Assembly (NCBI GenBank): GCA_963576735.1
Contig: OY755177.1
Location: forward strand, 744,001 to 808,000
Length of the DNA: 64,000 bases
Origin: Bedellia somnulentella
Taxonomy: Eukaryota; Arthropoda; Insecta; Lepidoptera; Bedelliidae
Direction of reading: 5' to 3'
The notes beneath the pieces were generated by a model. It did not search any database. It saw only the letters and a program-made list of their open reading frames with translations, and had not been told where the DNA came from. Each line of letters opens with the position of its first letter. Position 1 is the stretch's first letter. The position numbers and the translations under genes were made by a program. Shown here one piece after another: positions 24,915-36,084 of this stretch.

Positions 24915-25020
24915 ATTTATTAGGCTGCCCGCGATACAGGTCTAACCTAGTGCGGGGGCCACAGATATAATAATAACTGTAATGTACTGTTTTTGGAAAT
25001 AAATGAAATTGAATTTGAAA
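24915..25020 (+). repeat. LINE 3' end fragment
   Basis: 'ggctgcccgcgatacagg ... gtgcgggggccac ... aaataaatgaaattgaa' resembles a common lepidopteran LINE 3' terminus with an AATAAA signal and a GAA/TTGAA tail. It lies in intron 2 of the transposase-derived gene, opposite to it. Confidence 0.55.
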
Positions 25021-25055
25021 CAAGTATTTGTACATTGTTATAATGAAATAATCAC

Positions 25056-25139
25056 CTGTTTCCTGTATCAAGCATTCATAAGCATTATTGTCTTCATCTT
25101 GAAATTGTGAGTAATTATGGTCATTAAGATTTTCCGAAC
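25056..25139 (-). CDS. Transposase-derived gene, exon 2
   Basis: 84 bases between ttttcacag and GTGATT, phase 1 at both ends. It encodes residues 3-29 of the model, an acidic, Asn-rich stretch starting SENLNDHNYSQFQ with no recognised domain. Confidence 0.45.
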
Positions 25140-25534
25140 CTGTGAAAAGATCAAAGACAATTAAAATATATATGAACGAACAGTTAACATGCTACTGTGA
25201 CTGAAATATTAATGATACTAACGTACTAGCTACCCCCTGTTGGTTGGGATGATTTAATATTTACAATTAAGTACTAATATCCACACAATAGCCTTTAAAA
25301 CTAATGTTTGGTAGTCCTATAATGGCTCGATTCAAAATTATCCAAAAATTAAATAAGCCACCAAATTTTTTCTCAAATTTGTCTAAACTTTTTTTTTGGT
25401 TTAATTTGTGACTTTATTATGAATATATATAGCACATAAATTAAGGAATCAAAGTTAGAACTTGTTTATCTAAGATGAGCGCATTCTAAAAGAGAAATAG
25501 AAGATGTGTGAAATACAAGTCAATTAAAGCTTAC

Positions 25535-25538
25535 CCAT
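25535..25538 (-). CDS. Transposase-derived gene, exon 1 (start codon)
   Basis: ATG-G followed by donor GTAAGC. The ATG is chosen because it is the only start that keeps all four exons open. The other nearby ATG runs into a stop after splicing. The 5' untranslated part lies upstream at 25539-25620. Confidence 0.4.
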
Positions 25539-26157
25539 TGAAGCCGACGCGACGGTAGTGGAAGACCATGCTCTATTTCATTTCAGCATTGGTGAATAGA
25601 ATCGGATAGGAATAGCGAAGTTTTTTGCCGGTGGAGTCATATTGATGTTTATCAAAATGTTTTTCACACACTCGTTTCCTTAGTAATTGCTCTTTCGAGA
25701 GTCCATTTTTTGTTGTTTTTTCTCTTTACGAACACCTTACGAAGCAACGGATTAATCAGTAAATTTAAAATGTTGGCGTTCAAAAAATGTGAATTATTAA
25801 TTTAATTTTGAAAAACTTAACAAACGAAGTAAAGTAAACAAAAACAAAACTATGAAGAAAACAATATGGCGACGGGCAACATGGCTGCGAAATTATAAGC
25901 GGAACACATAGAAATCACAGTGTCATAGCCCTGATAGTACTCTGCCACATCTACAACAATATATGGCGTGGTCGTTTGAGTTTTCATTTTTTTAATAATG
26001 ATATTTAAGTGCTGAGTGAGATATTTTAGTATTATTTTACCTCTTCCTAAACAAAGCTTGTCAGTAACTTTTGCACAATGCAGTATTCTACCAATTTTGT
26101 AAGATGGCAATGATTATGAGAAATTACAGATACGCTATTTAAAAAGAAGATTGTAAA

Positions 26158-26410
26158 ACATACATACATACATACTTATACTCACGGCTATAAATCCCTA
26201 AAAGGGTGGCCAGAGCTGTGGAATTAGAAATTCCTCAGCCACTTTTGGAAAGTTGCATGTGGAAGAGATGGTAAAATAAAGGTTGTTGGTGATGGGTCTC
26301 CAACCGCATCGCCCAAAAATCCCTTAATAGCCCCAATACCGTTAGTCGCCTCTTACGTACACCCACCGGAAGATATGGGGTAGTGCTATTCTAAGCCGAC
26401 ACTACACAGC
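26158..26410 (-). mobile_element. S1 retroposon
   Basis: Full length, long CATA repeat at the tail, head 'agccgacactacacagc'. Confidence 0.8.
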
Positions 26411-26475
26411 AAAATTGTGAAGCAAGATTGTGAAACAAAAGTATATAAATTTATATTTATTATGTTTTTATGATA

Positions 26476-26674
26476 GCTGTGTAATGTCGGTTTAGAATTG
26501 CACAATAGATTTTTTTATGTCTTTAAGGGATTTTTGGGCGATGCGGTTGACGACCCATCACCTTTATTTTACTCCTCACTCAACTTCCAAAAGTGGCTGT
26601 TGATTTTCTTATTCCTCAGCTCTGGCTGCCTCTGCCAGAGATTTTTATCCGTGAGGATATTTAAGTATGTATGT
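26476..26674 (+). mobile_element. S1 retroposon, internally deleted
   Basis: Head 'gtgtaatgtcggtttagaat' then a jump to 'tttttgggcgatgcggttg'; 'taccgtaag' block lost. Confidence 0.65.
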
Positions 26675-27223
26675 TTTAAATTGAAATAAAAAATAAAAAC
26701 ACAACGCTATAAAAACACAAGCACCATATTTCAGGTATCAATCAAATTCCACCGTATCATTCAGAAGCATGTGAATGATCTATGAAAAATTGCTCTAAAC
26801 AAAGAGAACGGCTAAATTTTGTGAGCGACATCAATCAGAGTGAGTGAAAAGGTTTTCGAACATTTATAACCGTTGTGTGAAGTTTCTATGATTCTGAATC
26901 GGCTAGCTCGGCTGTGTTTGGCTAATCGGCTGCGTGAATGTAATAAATAACGTAAATAAATATATTTACGGCTATAATACGAATGGGGTAGATCATAACT
27001 TACTTTATAATTTACTTTTTTATTTGAAGAATATTATTTATTACTTCTAAGATTGTATCACACAAAAAGGAGTGATTTTTTGCCACTAGTAAACATAATT
27101 CGATTCTCATAGTTTCTGGAAATATTTTAATAATATAGTAGTACTTTAAGATAAGAGATATGTAAAGAGCGATTGAGCAGTATAAGTTGTAAAAGTAATC
27201 AAATTATTCTTCAGATTGAATTT
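26675..27223. other. Unassigned stretch
   Basis: AT-rich, no supported feature. Confidence 0.55.
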
Positions 27224-27476
27224 GCCATGTAGTGTCGGCTTAGAATAACACTAACCCATTTCTACCCGTGGGTGATCGTAAGACGCGACTAAGGGTATAG
27301 GGGGCTTTTTAAGTGATTTTTGGGCGATGTGGTTGGAGACCCGTCACCAAAAACATTTATTATAACCATCTTTTCCCAATCAACTTCCAAAAGTGGCTGA
27401 GGAATTTTTCATTCCAATGCTCTGGCTACCCCGTTAAGGGATTTATAGCCGTGAGTATTTGTATGTATGTATGTAT
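27224..27476 (+). mobile_element. S1 retroposon, type II
   Basis: CCGTGGGTGATCGTAAGACG head, 'gatgtggttggagacccgtc' body. Confidence 0.8.
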
Positions 27477-27772
27477 TATTCTTCAGGTGTTTCTATATAT
27501 GAAATTCAAAATTAAAAAAAACACTTAATAAAAAGTATTTTTATGTCATTAAATATTTTTATTTTAATACTACCCTTTCATCCTAAAAGAGATGTTTTGT
27601 TCTAAACAGGTGTTGTTAAACTAATATAAATTTGGGAAGACACCCAAACTAGTTGGGAGTCAGTTTTGAAACAATAAGATGCATTGCCATTTGAACACGA
27701 ATACTTGGAGGCGCCATAAATCTTCAAACAGAGATCTAATACGGAGAATATTGTTAAGGATACAAAAAACTT

Positions 27773-28016
27773 CTGTGTAGTGTCGGCTTAGAATAACACT
27801 ACCCCATTTCTACCCGTGGGTGATCGTAAGAGGCGACTAAGGGTATAGGGGCTTTTTAAGTGGTTTTTGGGCGATGTGGTTGGAGACCCGTCACCAAAAA
27901 CATTTATTATTACCATCTTTTCCCCAATCAACTTCCAAAAGTGGCTGAGGAATTTCTCATTCCAAAGCTCTGGCTACCCCGTTAAGGGATTTATAGCCGT
28001 GAGTATATGTATGCAT
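27773..28016 (+). mobile_element. S1 retroposon, type II
   Basis: Very similar to 27224 and 35258: GATCGTAAGAGGCGACTAAG and 'accccgttaagggat'. Confidence 0.8.
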
Positions 28017-28055
28017 GATACAAAAAAAACTTTGTTTTTTAATGTATTCTGTTTC

Positions 28056-28515
28056 TATTACATACATAAATACATATAATCAGGGCCATAAATCCCAAAA
28101 AGGGGTTGTGTCAGAGCTAGAAACTGTTCAGCCATATTTGGAAGTTGATAGGGGGAAATATGAGATAAATAAAGAATCGTTAGTGATGGTTCTCCAACCG
28201 CATTGCCCAAAAACCACTCAAAAAAGCCCCCTGTTTAGTATTCACTAAATTATTGTCTGTGGTTTTCATGTATAGCTGTCTCGCTCTATTGCTCTCTCTC
28301 ACATCGTCTGTGCCAACGTAACATTAGGCTCCACATAATTTAATTAATTAAAATAGAAAGACCGATCTAAAGTTCTCCTAACTGCATTTTATGTACAAGT
28401 GTGATGTGAATAACGTGTGCCAATAAACGTTCAAACCATAGGAAGCTGTTTCAATCATATACACCCCCTACCCTTTTGTCGCCACTTACGACATCCGTGG
28501 GTAGAAAGGGGTAGT
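28056..28515 (-). mobile_element. S1 retroposon split by a solo LTR
   Basis: 3' half 28056-28231, 5' half 28464-28515 ('gtcgccacttacgacatccg'); the LTR lies between. Confidence 0.75.
28232..28463 (+). mobile_element. Solo LTR
   Basis: 232 bp with TGTTTAG...ATACA ends, flanked by CCCCC on both sides (28227-28231, 28464-28468), inserted in the S1 copy 28056-28515, whose two halves resume exactly on either side. It contains AATAAA near the 3' end. No internal LTR-element sequence remains, as expected after LTR-LTR recombination. The five-C duplication falls in a C-run, so its exact length is uncertain. Confidence 0.75.
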
Positions 28516-29983
28516 AACACATAACACAACAAAACGTATTTCTTTATAGTAAATCTCTGAACAGAAGTTGTCTAAGGCACAGTAACACCAAAGTTCAGTC
28601 AGGTGAAATCATTCATGCAACTTAGATATGAACTTTGGGTTGAGCTTACTTAATAGAGCTTTCAGAAACTTTGCAGGTGAACTTTAAGTCTCAATTTACA
28701 GATATGATTATTGAATACGAGTTTATTCCTCACCCCGGTTTAGTTTTCTGTTTTTGACTTTAATTTACAACCCTATTTATTTACGCCATTTGTTTTATAT
28801 TGGGGTAGGAGGATACTATCGATCGCCAAATATATCTCTGACAAATATACTTTATTGTAAACAAAAGGCATATTTTTTTTAGTCTACAAAGAAAGCAATC
28901 ATAAAAGGTTATAAATTAGCATGATTTAAAAATAACTTGTTAATTCTTACAAAAATTATATTTTTTGTCTGTTTGCGTCTTAATATGAAAACTTATATAA
29001 ATATTTTGCACTTAAAGTAATATTCTACTTATATTTTTTACTCAACTGAAAAACAATAATATTTTTAGTATCATTTGGAGATACATCAAAATATTGCGTT
29101 TCAATATATTTTTTATTAAATTGAATTGTAATATAAAAGCTTTTTAAATTGAACTAAACAAAACTAATTTTATATCTCCTGTTATGAATCCAATTCATTG
29201 TTTTGTATAAACTCGAAGCAATATTGATAGTATCACCAAATATTCTCAGAGCAGACAGTCCAATCTTCAGGAAACTGAAAGGCTTAAACAAAAACGTTTC
29301 CTCAAAGTCGAGAATGCAATCGTTCACAGGGGTGAACAGCCATTTGTCTTCTGACACCTTTAAAAGCTGTTCAACCATTTTTCTTTTTAAAAACCCTCAG
29401 ACATCCACAGTTTTTCAATCGACGAAACTTCTATTTTGGACGGAACTTTCATGAAATACTTTATTCTGCCCATTGGCTGTCTCGGATCTGCATATAAGGG
29501 AGGAAAGAGATGGAAAAGAAAGATTAATGAAAGGTTTTGAAGTGAAGGTAGACGTGCAAAGTTGAACTACGATGATCCGAATATAATGCGATTTGAAACA
29601 TATTTATCCGTTTTATTTAGTTTGTAAAACAGTGAAATTTCAGTATGATTAAAAATAGAACAGACGGAATGTAATAACAAAACAGGCAGGTAATGTTTCA
29701 CGCCTGATTCACCTGATTATGATAAAATTTAAAATACCTATATTCGTATACAAGTACATCTTTACAGATGATGCCCTGAAGGACAAGCACGAGCGCTATT
29801 TTATCGACACGATAACGGTTAGAATGAGATGGCAGTATACGATACTAAGTAAGTGCGTAAGAGATGGCTGCTTTATCCCACGCGATAACTAGTTTAAACA
29901 CGGCTCGTGCTTGCCCTTCTGTTGTCTATATCTATCTATATCTAATGATTTTTTGTACGGGTTTATATATCACAGAAAATCAA
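28516..29983. other. Unassigned stretch
   Basis: Only a short L fragment at 28799. The overlapping frames at 29154-29454 on both strands look non-coding. Confidence 0.55.
28799..28850 (-). repeat. L LINE 3' fragment
   Basis: 'attggggtaggaggatacta' and 'tcgatcgcc', the last codons of the L ORF in reverse. Confidence 0.4.
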
Positions 29984-30745
29984 TCTGGGGGCACTACCGT
30001 GCCCCCACCAAGTCGAGCGCGAAGCAAACACTGCCGTAACATCCTTTTCTGGAACCGTTTCGCCGCATTTTCAGGGCCCCATTCGAGAACCTCTGGATAG
30101 GATTGAAACGCTGAAATTTTCGTCACCTAGAAATTCGTAATCACACACTTGAAATCCAAGATTTCAAGTTGGTAGATCAATTAATTCCGATGTTAAGCTA
30201 ATGCAAAGTTTCGCATTTTTGACACTGTCTGACTGAGTCACCGATCATCGAAATAGAACTAGTACTTCCCATAGACCTAGAAGCTGAAAAAGAGGTAGAT
30301 TTAAACGCCCACATAAATCAAAAACTATCAAAACAAGGTTTATGGAAGATCTGGACTACCTGGTGACGCTGATGAGAAAACATAGTAAGAGTACTGCCAA
30401 ACTATAATAAGCGTATTTACGAGAAATAGTAGTCGAATAACTGTATTCTACTCAATAAATAAAAATATTCAGTCCAATAATAATAATTATTTATGTACTA
30501 GCACTCAGCCGCGGCTTTGCTCACGTTATTAAGTATTAGTACCAGTACACGTCACTATTTACTTATTTATATTGGACAAGAGACTAGATCATGATGGCGC
30601 TGGCTGTATTTTTAATCCCGGTAGCGTATTTATTTACACATGTAAAAGTTTTTTTCGTGTATCTTAAAGATTTTATAAGTCATGGAGTTTAATTTAATTT
30701 GATTTCACAAGATAATATAATACATACATACATATACTCACGCCA

Positions 30746-30933
30746 TTAATTCCCATTGGGGTAGGCAGAGACTATCGATCGCCACTTCGTACGATCCTGA
30801 CAAACCTCTCTAGCTTCGTTTACATCCATCAATCTTTTCATACATGCTCTTTTATTCTTCATACTTCGGACGCCAGCCATTTTGAGCACACTCTCAATTT
30901 CGTCCGCTACTAACATTACCATCCGCACTAGCT
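30746..30933 (-). pseudogene. LINE ORF C-terminal end (frame-shifted)
   Basis: Continuation of the same LINE ORF in the next frame, ending DRTKWRSIVSAYPNGN-stop. It matches the copy at 47787-47990 except for a 24-base in-frame deletion that removes the RGRPRRTH segment. The stop lies only about 20 bases before the terminal TATG repeats. Confidence 0.85.
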
Positions 30934-32069
30934 CTATAGATCCCTTTTACCAATTTTCCTATCATCCATCCTCTCTATGTGCCCAAACCATCTCAACATT
31001 CCTTTTTCTATCTTTCTTACAATATCATCTTTCACACCACACTTTTCACGAATAACGCTATTTCTCACTCGGTCACACAATCTTACATTACAAATTTTTC
31101 TGAGGGACCTCATCTCTACTGCATTTACTCTGCTCTCATGCTTCTTCTGCCACACCCAACATTCGCTTCCATACATAAGCGTAGGAACAAGAACAGCATC
31201 ATGCACAGCCATTCGGGCCTTTTCAGACACCGATTGACTGATCATTAGGCTATTCATTGCTCCATTTACCGCATTACCCTTTTTCACTCTTCTTTCAATG
31301 TCTTCATCACATTTTCCATCCCTTGTAAACAAACTTCCCAGATATACAAACTCCTTCACCTGTTCCACATCCTTACCATCAATCGCAATCACGCATTCTG
31401 TCACATCTTCCTGTCTCTCAAAAACCATCGTTTTGGTCTTATCCACATTCACCCTCATTCCCTTTCTTACAAAAGACTCACATGCAATATTCATCATCTC
31501 TTGCAACTCTTCTGCCGATGATGCAAGTAGCACTTGATCGTCAGCATACAAGAGGCATTTAATGATGAATCCACCCATCCTTAGTCCATAATCACTTTCA
31601 CGCAACTCTGTCAAACAGTCATCCATGAACAAATTGAAGAGCCACGGAGAAGCTACACATCCCTGTCGGACACCCCTAGAGATTCCGAACCAGTCAGTGT
31701 TTTCCCCGTTTACTCTTACACATGCACTAGAATCCTCATAGAGTGATACCAATGCACGTATAAGTTGACTCCCCAAACCGAACTTGGATAACACCTCCCA
31801 TAAACACTTTCTTACCACCCTATCATACGCCTTCTCTAAATCAATGAAGGAGCAATACACCTTTTGGTTCTTAGCTAAGAACTTTTCAGTGATGCTCCTT
31901 AGAGAGAAGATTTGATCCATACATCCCATTCCTTTCCTAAATCCCGCTTGCACATCCCATATTTTCTCCTCAGTTTCATTCATCACTCTTTCAATCAGTA
32001 CCTTAGCATACAATTTACCAACAATGCTGAGTAACCTGATGCCGCGGTAGTTTTTAGCCTCCTGGTGTG
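30934..32069 (-). pseudogene. LINE reverse transcriptase, 5'-truncated ORF (RTE/Proto2-like)
   Basis: The frame gives an almost complete RT palm and thumb: NYRGIRLLS, FIDLEKAYDRV, GVRQGCVASPWLFN and the catalytic CLLYADDQVLLA (the YADD box). It is followed by YLGS and the C-terminal WFGHIERMDD typical of RTE/Proto2-class insect LINEs. The endonuclease and the RT N-terminus are missing: the element begins at 32069, with the coding start cut inside the sequence before NYRGI. The frame stops after KIGKRDL at 30934, where a 1-base shift separates it from the last 60 codons. It is a dead copy, but RT motifs are intact, so it is a young one. Confidence 0.9.
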
Positions 32070-32306
32070 TAATATAATAATAATAAGAAAATGTAAACAT
32101 TCAATCAGTTTATGTCCTGTCAAAAAGAAGTGAAAACCCACCAAAAACATTCTGTAAAAACTAGCTAAGTCTCGATAGAGCTGCTTGTATATCTCTAAAA
32201 AGTAATGAAATCTCTAAAATAAGTGTAGCAAGTCTAAGGTTCCTTACTGCGATTTATTTATTATTGTAGTTAATTTTAAGTGACTTGGCCGTTGACTTGT
32301 AACTAG

Positions 32307-32700
32307 TAGATTGTGATTAAAGTTTAAGGGAAATATAGAAATAATCACCAGTTTTTACAACCACAAATAATACTCAATCTCACAAAACAAAAGTAAAGTA
32401 AGCGCCAGTCACACAATACGTATAAATCGCGCGTCTGAAGTCGCACCTACTAATTAGTCGCGCTCGCTGCCAAGACTTAGTGCGGAATGATGCTGGATAG
32501 TGTAACTCAGGTGGTCGTGCCTTGAATACTTTTTGTAAGAGTTGCTGCACACTTGCGGCGGTTTCAGGCTGAAATTAAAAACGCATGTTTTTTGTTAACT
32601 TTCAGGTGCTATGATTGCATTAACTGTTGAACTACCCATTAATGAAAACAAACAAAGAAGTTGGACCACAGTTCTAACTTAAAAATTAGACTTCTTTTTT
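32307..32700. other. Unassigned stretch right of the Helitron
   Basis: Contains a CpG-richer patch 'agtcgcgctcgctgccaaga' at about 32456; no exon supported. Confidence 0.5.
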
Positions 32701-32711
32701 ATAACATAACA

Positions 32712-33067
32712 TAACATAAACGTTCACGCCGAATATCCCCGAAGGGGTTGGCAGAGGTACTAATACTTCTGAACATCACGTGACTTTGTCAACTGGTGTT
32801 CAGAGTACCCACGTTTTGCATGGACAGTGTACTCACGTGATAGGGGGCAGGCCTATCGCCGTTTTGTACGAATACACTGTCACATGACTAAATACAACTC
32901 AGCCATGTGGGTTTTCTCATGATGTTTTCCCTCACCGTTAACAACCATGATAAATTAACCACACATATGTCTTTAGAAAAGAAAAATTGGTGTAGGCCCG
33001 ACCCAGCATTTGAACACTAGTCGTTTGCACGATAACCGAGTGTTCTACCCACTGGGCTATCACGGTT
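32712..33067 (-). mobile_element. S2 SINE, full length with target duplication
   Basis: Complete copy; TTCTTTTTTAT on each side is a probable duplication. The tail has TTATG repeats. Confidence 0.85.
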
Positions 33068-33734
33068 CTTTTTTATGTTCAATATATATATTTTTTTCTA
33101 ATTATTTGAATACATTTAAAATCAAGACATAGTTAGTTTTGAGGAGTAAGTCACAGATAAAATAATAGGTTGGAATCTTCAGTCAGTAGGGAGAATATTA
33201 TATTCACGAGCTGAGGAGTTAGTATTACATTATTTGACCATTTAAGAGGTATTTAAAAATTAATTGATTACATTATTCATGAAAACGGCAAAAACATAAA
33301 ATTTACTTAGCAGTTAAAACTCATATATTTTAAAACAACAATGGTGGAATTTATTTGTTGATAAAATAATATTTTTTTTACTATTGAGTGAAGTAGAGAG
33401 GGTTAGTGCTATTCTAGGCTTATAGGTAAGTATGTGTAAATGTACCTTAAAAACCAAGTTTACTAGTAAGCGAACACAAATGTCGCAAGTGTGTGCCACC
33501 TCTAAAAGAGCCAGACATTTTGTTTATTAGATACGTGGAAAACGTTTCTTTGTTGAAAATTCATTAACACTTTCGGATTGTATAGTAATTGCTATTTCGG
33601 AGGCGTACTATTTTACGTTTCTTCGTTTGCTATATATGTATCAATGTGGAAAAACAGGACACTTTTCTTTTCTTGTGTTATGCCAATTATAATTGGCTTT
33701 GAATTTAAAGGGGTCCGATATGTAAAAGTAAAGT

Positions 33735-33860
33735 AAAAGTAAAAAGAATTTTATTCAGTCCCTCATATTATACAACATGTAAATACAACAATCGCACAAA
33801 TGACACACAATGAGAGCCAAAAAGGCGCCGACTCAGCATATGTACACTAGAGTTTAGGCT
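33735..33860 (-). repeat. Possible LINE 3' end fragment
   Basis: On the minus strand 'gagtcggcgcctttttggct' runs to 'gaataaaattctttttac', the layout of a LINE 3' end with an AATAAA-type signal. Confidence 0.35.
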
Positions 33861-34045
33861 CTATGATAGATATGAGTTAATATGCGTATTTACAGTCAGC
33901 AAACTGCCGAGTATATCAGATAACACAGGTATAAACAGGCATTATTATTACCCGTACGTGCTTAGAACCTGTAAGTATATACATATATAATTTCTATAGT
34001 ATCATGCGTACGTTAATAAACAAATTCTTATTTATTTAAATCTTT

Positions 34046-34205
34046 TTGTTCATTAAAACCTCATGTGGGGATTATTACAAATAATTAAAGAATAAATAAA
34101 GGAAAGAAAAAAAAAAAGAAAAATTTCGACACAGGCGCGGATTCGATCCCCGCCTGTGTCGAAATATTTTTTTCCTTTGTTTATTCTTTAATTATTTGTA
34201 AATTC
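34046..34205. mobile_element. S3 element, palindromic form
   Basis: The reversed tail and the last 15 bases of the head meet the same head end and tail in forward orientation around 34131-34155 ('ttcgacacaggcg' / 'cgcctgtgtcgaa'), making a near-perfect foldback. Confidence 0.6.
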
Positions 34206-34717
34206 TTATTTATGTTTCCTCAATAAATTTCACGTTTCGCAAAAGTAATAAGGGCCAATCAAACTGAATCTACACAAAAGTGAAGAGGCATGAAAAAAGA
34301 AAATTCCCAATTCGCGTTTCACACGTGCACCGCAGATTGGCGTAAAAATCCAATCCCTTTGTTAAACTGAGCAAGAAATAAAAAAACTCACCACAATGGC
34401 CTCACCTGCCTCGACAAATTGTTGTTGGCAGATAAACGAACAAAATATACGCTCCCCCAATCAATCCGGCCAATACGAAAAAATGTATTCCGCCCGCGTC
34501 CGCTTTGAATCGGTATAAACCGGTATTGACCAGAAATAACCTGCATATTTTGATGTATTCTGTCGTTTTGTTCGGAAAACTATGATTTTAGCTACAATCA
34601 CATCTTTTGATAAAACAACAACCATAAATTTGGTAGTGTAGTAGTGTGTAGTACATAATAATCGGGATTACCATACGAAATATTTTTAAATCATTGGTTT
34701 GGTAGTTAATGAAACAT

Positions 34718-34975
34718 TTGAAAACTCTCCCAATACCGTTAGTCGCCTCTTACGTACACCCACCGGAAGAAAAGGGGTAGTGCTATTCTAAGCCGACACT
34801 ACACAGCAAATTTTTGGGCGATGCGGTTGGAGACCCATCACCAACAACCTTTATTTTACCATCTTTTCCCCACGCAACTTCCAAAAGTGGCTGAGGATTT
34901 TCTTATTCGTTAGCTCTGGCTACCCCTTCTAGGGATTTATAGCCGTGAGTATATGTATGTATGTTGAAAACTCTC
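34718..34975 (+). mobile_element. S1 retroposon with inverted 5' half
   Basis: 34730-34810 is the head in reverse; 34811-34963 is the body and tail in forward orientation. Both lie inside one 12-bp target duplication TTGAAAACTCTC (34718-34729 and 34964-34975), so this is one insertion, as produced by twin priming. Confidence 0.9.
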
Positions 34976-35257
34976 AATATCCGCAATTCTGCATAGCTGG
35001 TTGGTTCATTTCATTTATTCATATATTTTAGTATTACTCATTAATTCTTACACACAGAAAATTAAGTTCTCTTTCTTCCATAACGAAAAATACTTAATCT
35101 AATTTTTCATGCATCCTTCCTCACACATTCAACTTACTGAACGAGTCACTCGAGCCAGCCCACTTTTCGCCCCAAGAAGGCGAACGACGTGATGAGGGGC
35201 CAGTTTTAATTGATGAATGCTCAAGAATTCTGTTTTAATACACATGTATACTTTTGC

Positions 35258-35512
35258 TGTGTAGTGTCGGCTTAGAATAACACTACCCCATTTCTACCCG
35301 TGGGTGATCGTAAGAGTCGACTAAGGGTATAGGGGCTCTTTAAGTGATTTTTGGGCGATGTGGTTGGAGACCCGTCACCAAAAACATTTATTATTACCAT
35401 CTTTTCCCCAATCAACTTCCAAAAGTGGCTGAGGAATTTCTCATTCCAAAGCTCTGGCTACCCCGTTAAGGGATTTATAGCCGTGAGTATATGTATGTAT
35501 ATGTATGTATGT
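35258..35512 (+). mobile_element. S1 retroposon, type II
   Basis: Full length; GTATACTTT flanks both sides as a likely target duplication. Confidence 0.85.
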
Positions 35513-36084
35513 ATACTTTATCAATGCATTCTACTATAGTTCATTATATGCGTGACCTAACTCATTTTTTGCACATATTTTAATACTCTCTAAGCACACT
35601 TTAATACACAATGAAAGGCTTGAAATTTTTCAGTAAAACTTTCAGTCAAAGCAGACATGATTAATTTAATACTACCCGTAAAACTTTTAATCGGTTGCAC
35701 ACCGTCATAATTTAGCAGTAGAAAGGATTCTAATTAAAATTCTACCCTTTGAACTAAATACACTCCTGCCCGGCTCGCGTTTTCATCTACGTTCTTTGAT
35801 ACTTGTTTTAACTAGTTTTATAATTTAAAGAGATAGTTACAATATTTTTAGATGAATTATGTGAAAGTAAAGTAAGATTTTGTGTCCGGAAACTGTGAAA
35901 ATATTGACAATAATATACTATAATATTATTTATACATATGTCTTTTTTATTCAGAAAAGTGTTTTGTTCCATCCAAAATTACAATATTAATAGAATTAAC
36001 ACTAAGCAAATTAAAAAAATGTTTTTAAATACAACTAAACCTCAATATTATACATTGCAAGAGCAAATTTCTGCTGACGTATAG
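35513..36084. other. Unassigned stretch
   Basis: AT-rich, no supported feature. Confidence 0.55.

Larger units (their letters stand above)
30723..32069 (-). mobile_element. L-family LINE, 5'-truncated insertion
   Basis: 1347-bp insertion flanked by a 10-bp direct repeat TAATATAATA (30713-30722 and 32070-32079). The 3' end on the minus strand is GGCGTGAGTATATGTATG plus TATG repeats. It sits inside the Helitron-like element 29984-32306. The 3' untranslated region is very short, which is typical of RTE-like elements. Confidence 0.9.
29984..32306 (+). mobile_element. Helitron-like element with nested LINE
   Basis: The left end is A|TCTGGGGGCAC with an immediate 5' hairpin (GGGGGCAC...GTGCCCCC). 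The right end is CTAG|T at 32303-32306. TC...CTRR between A and T is the Helitron signature. The interior shares the block 'tgactgagtcaccgatca' and 'aaatttcg' regions with the elements at 18141 and 50556. Removing the LINE and one copy of its duplication leaves about 960 bp of non-coding sequence. It carries no Rep or helicase, so it is nonautonomous. Confidence 0.7.

Noticed and set aside
25850..26110. THAP zinc finger (CSAYN) upstream of the transposase-derived gene
   Set aside because: Only the CSAYN residues match; the second Cys and the C2CH spacing are absent.
30977..31537. Plus-strand frames of 79-89 codons opposite the LINE
   Set aside because: Shadows of the reverse-transcriptase ORF on the minus strand.
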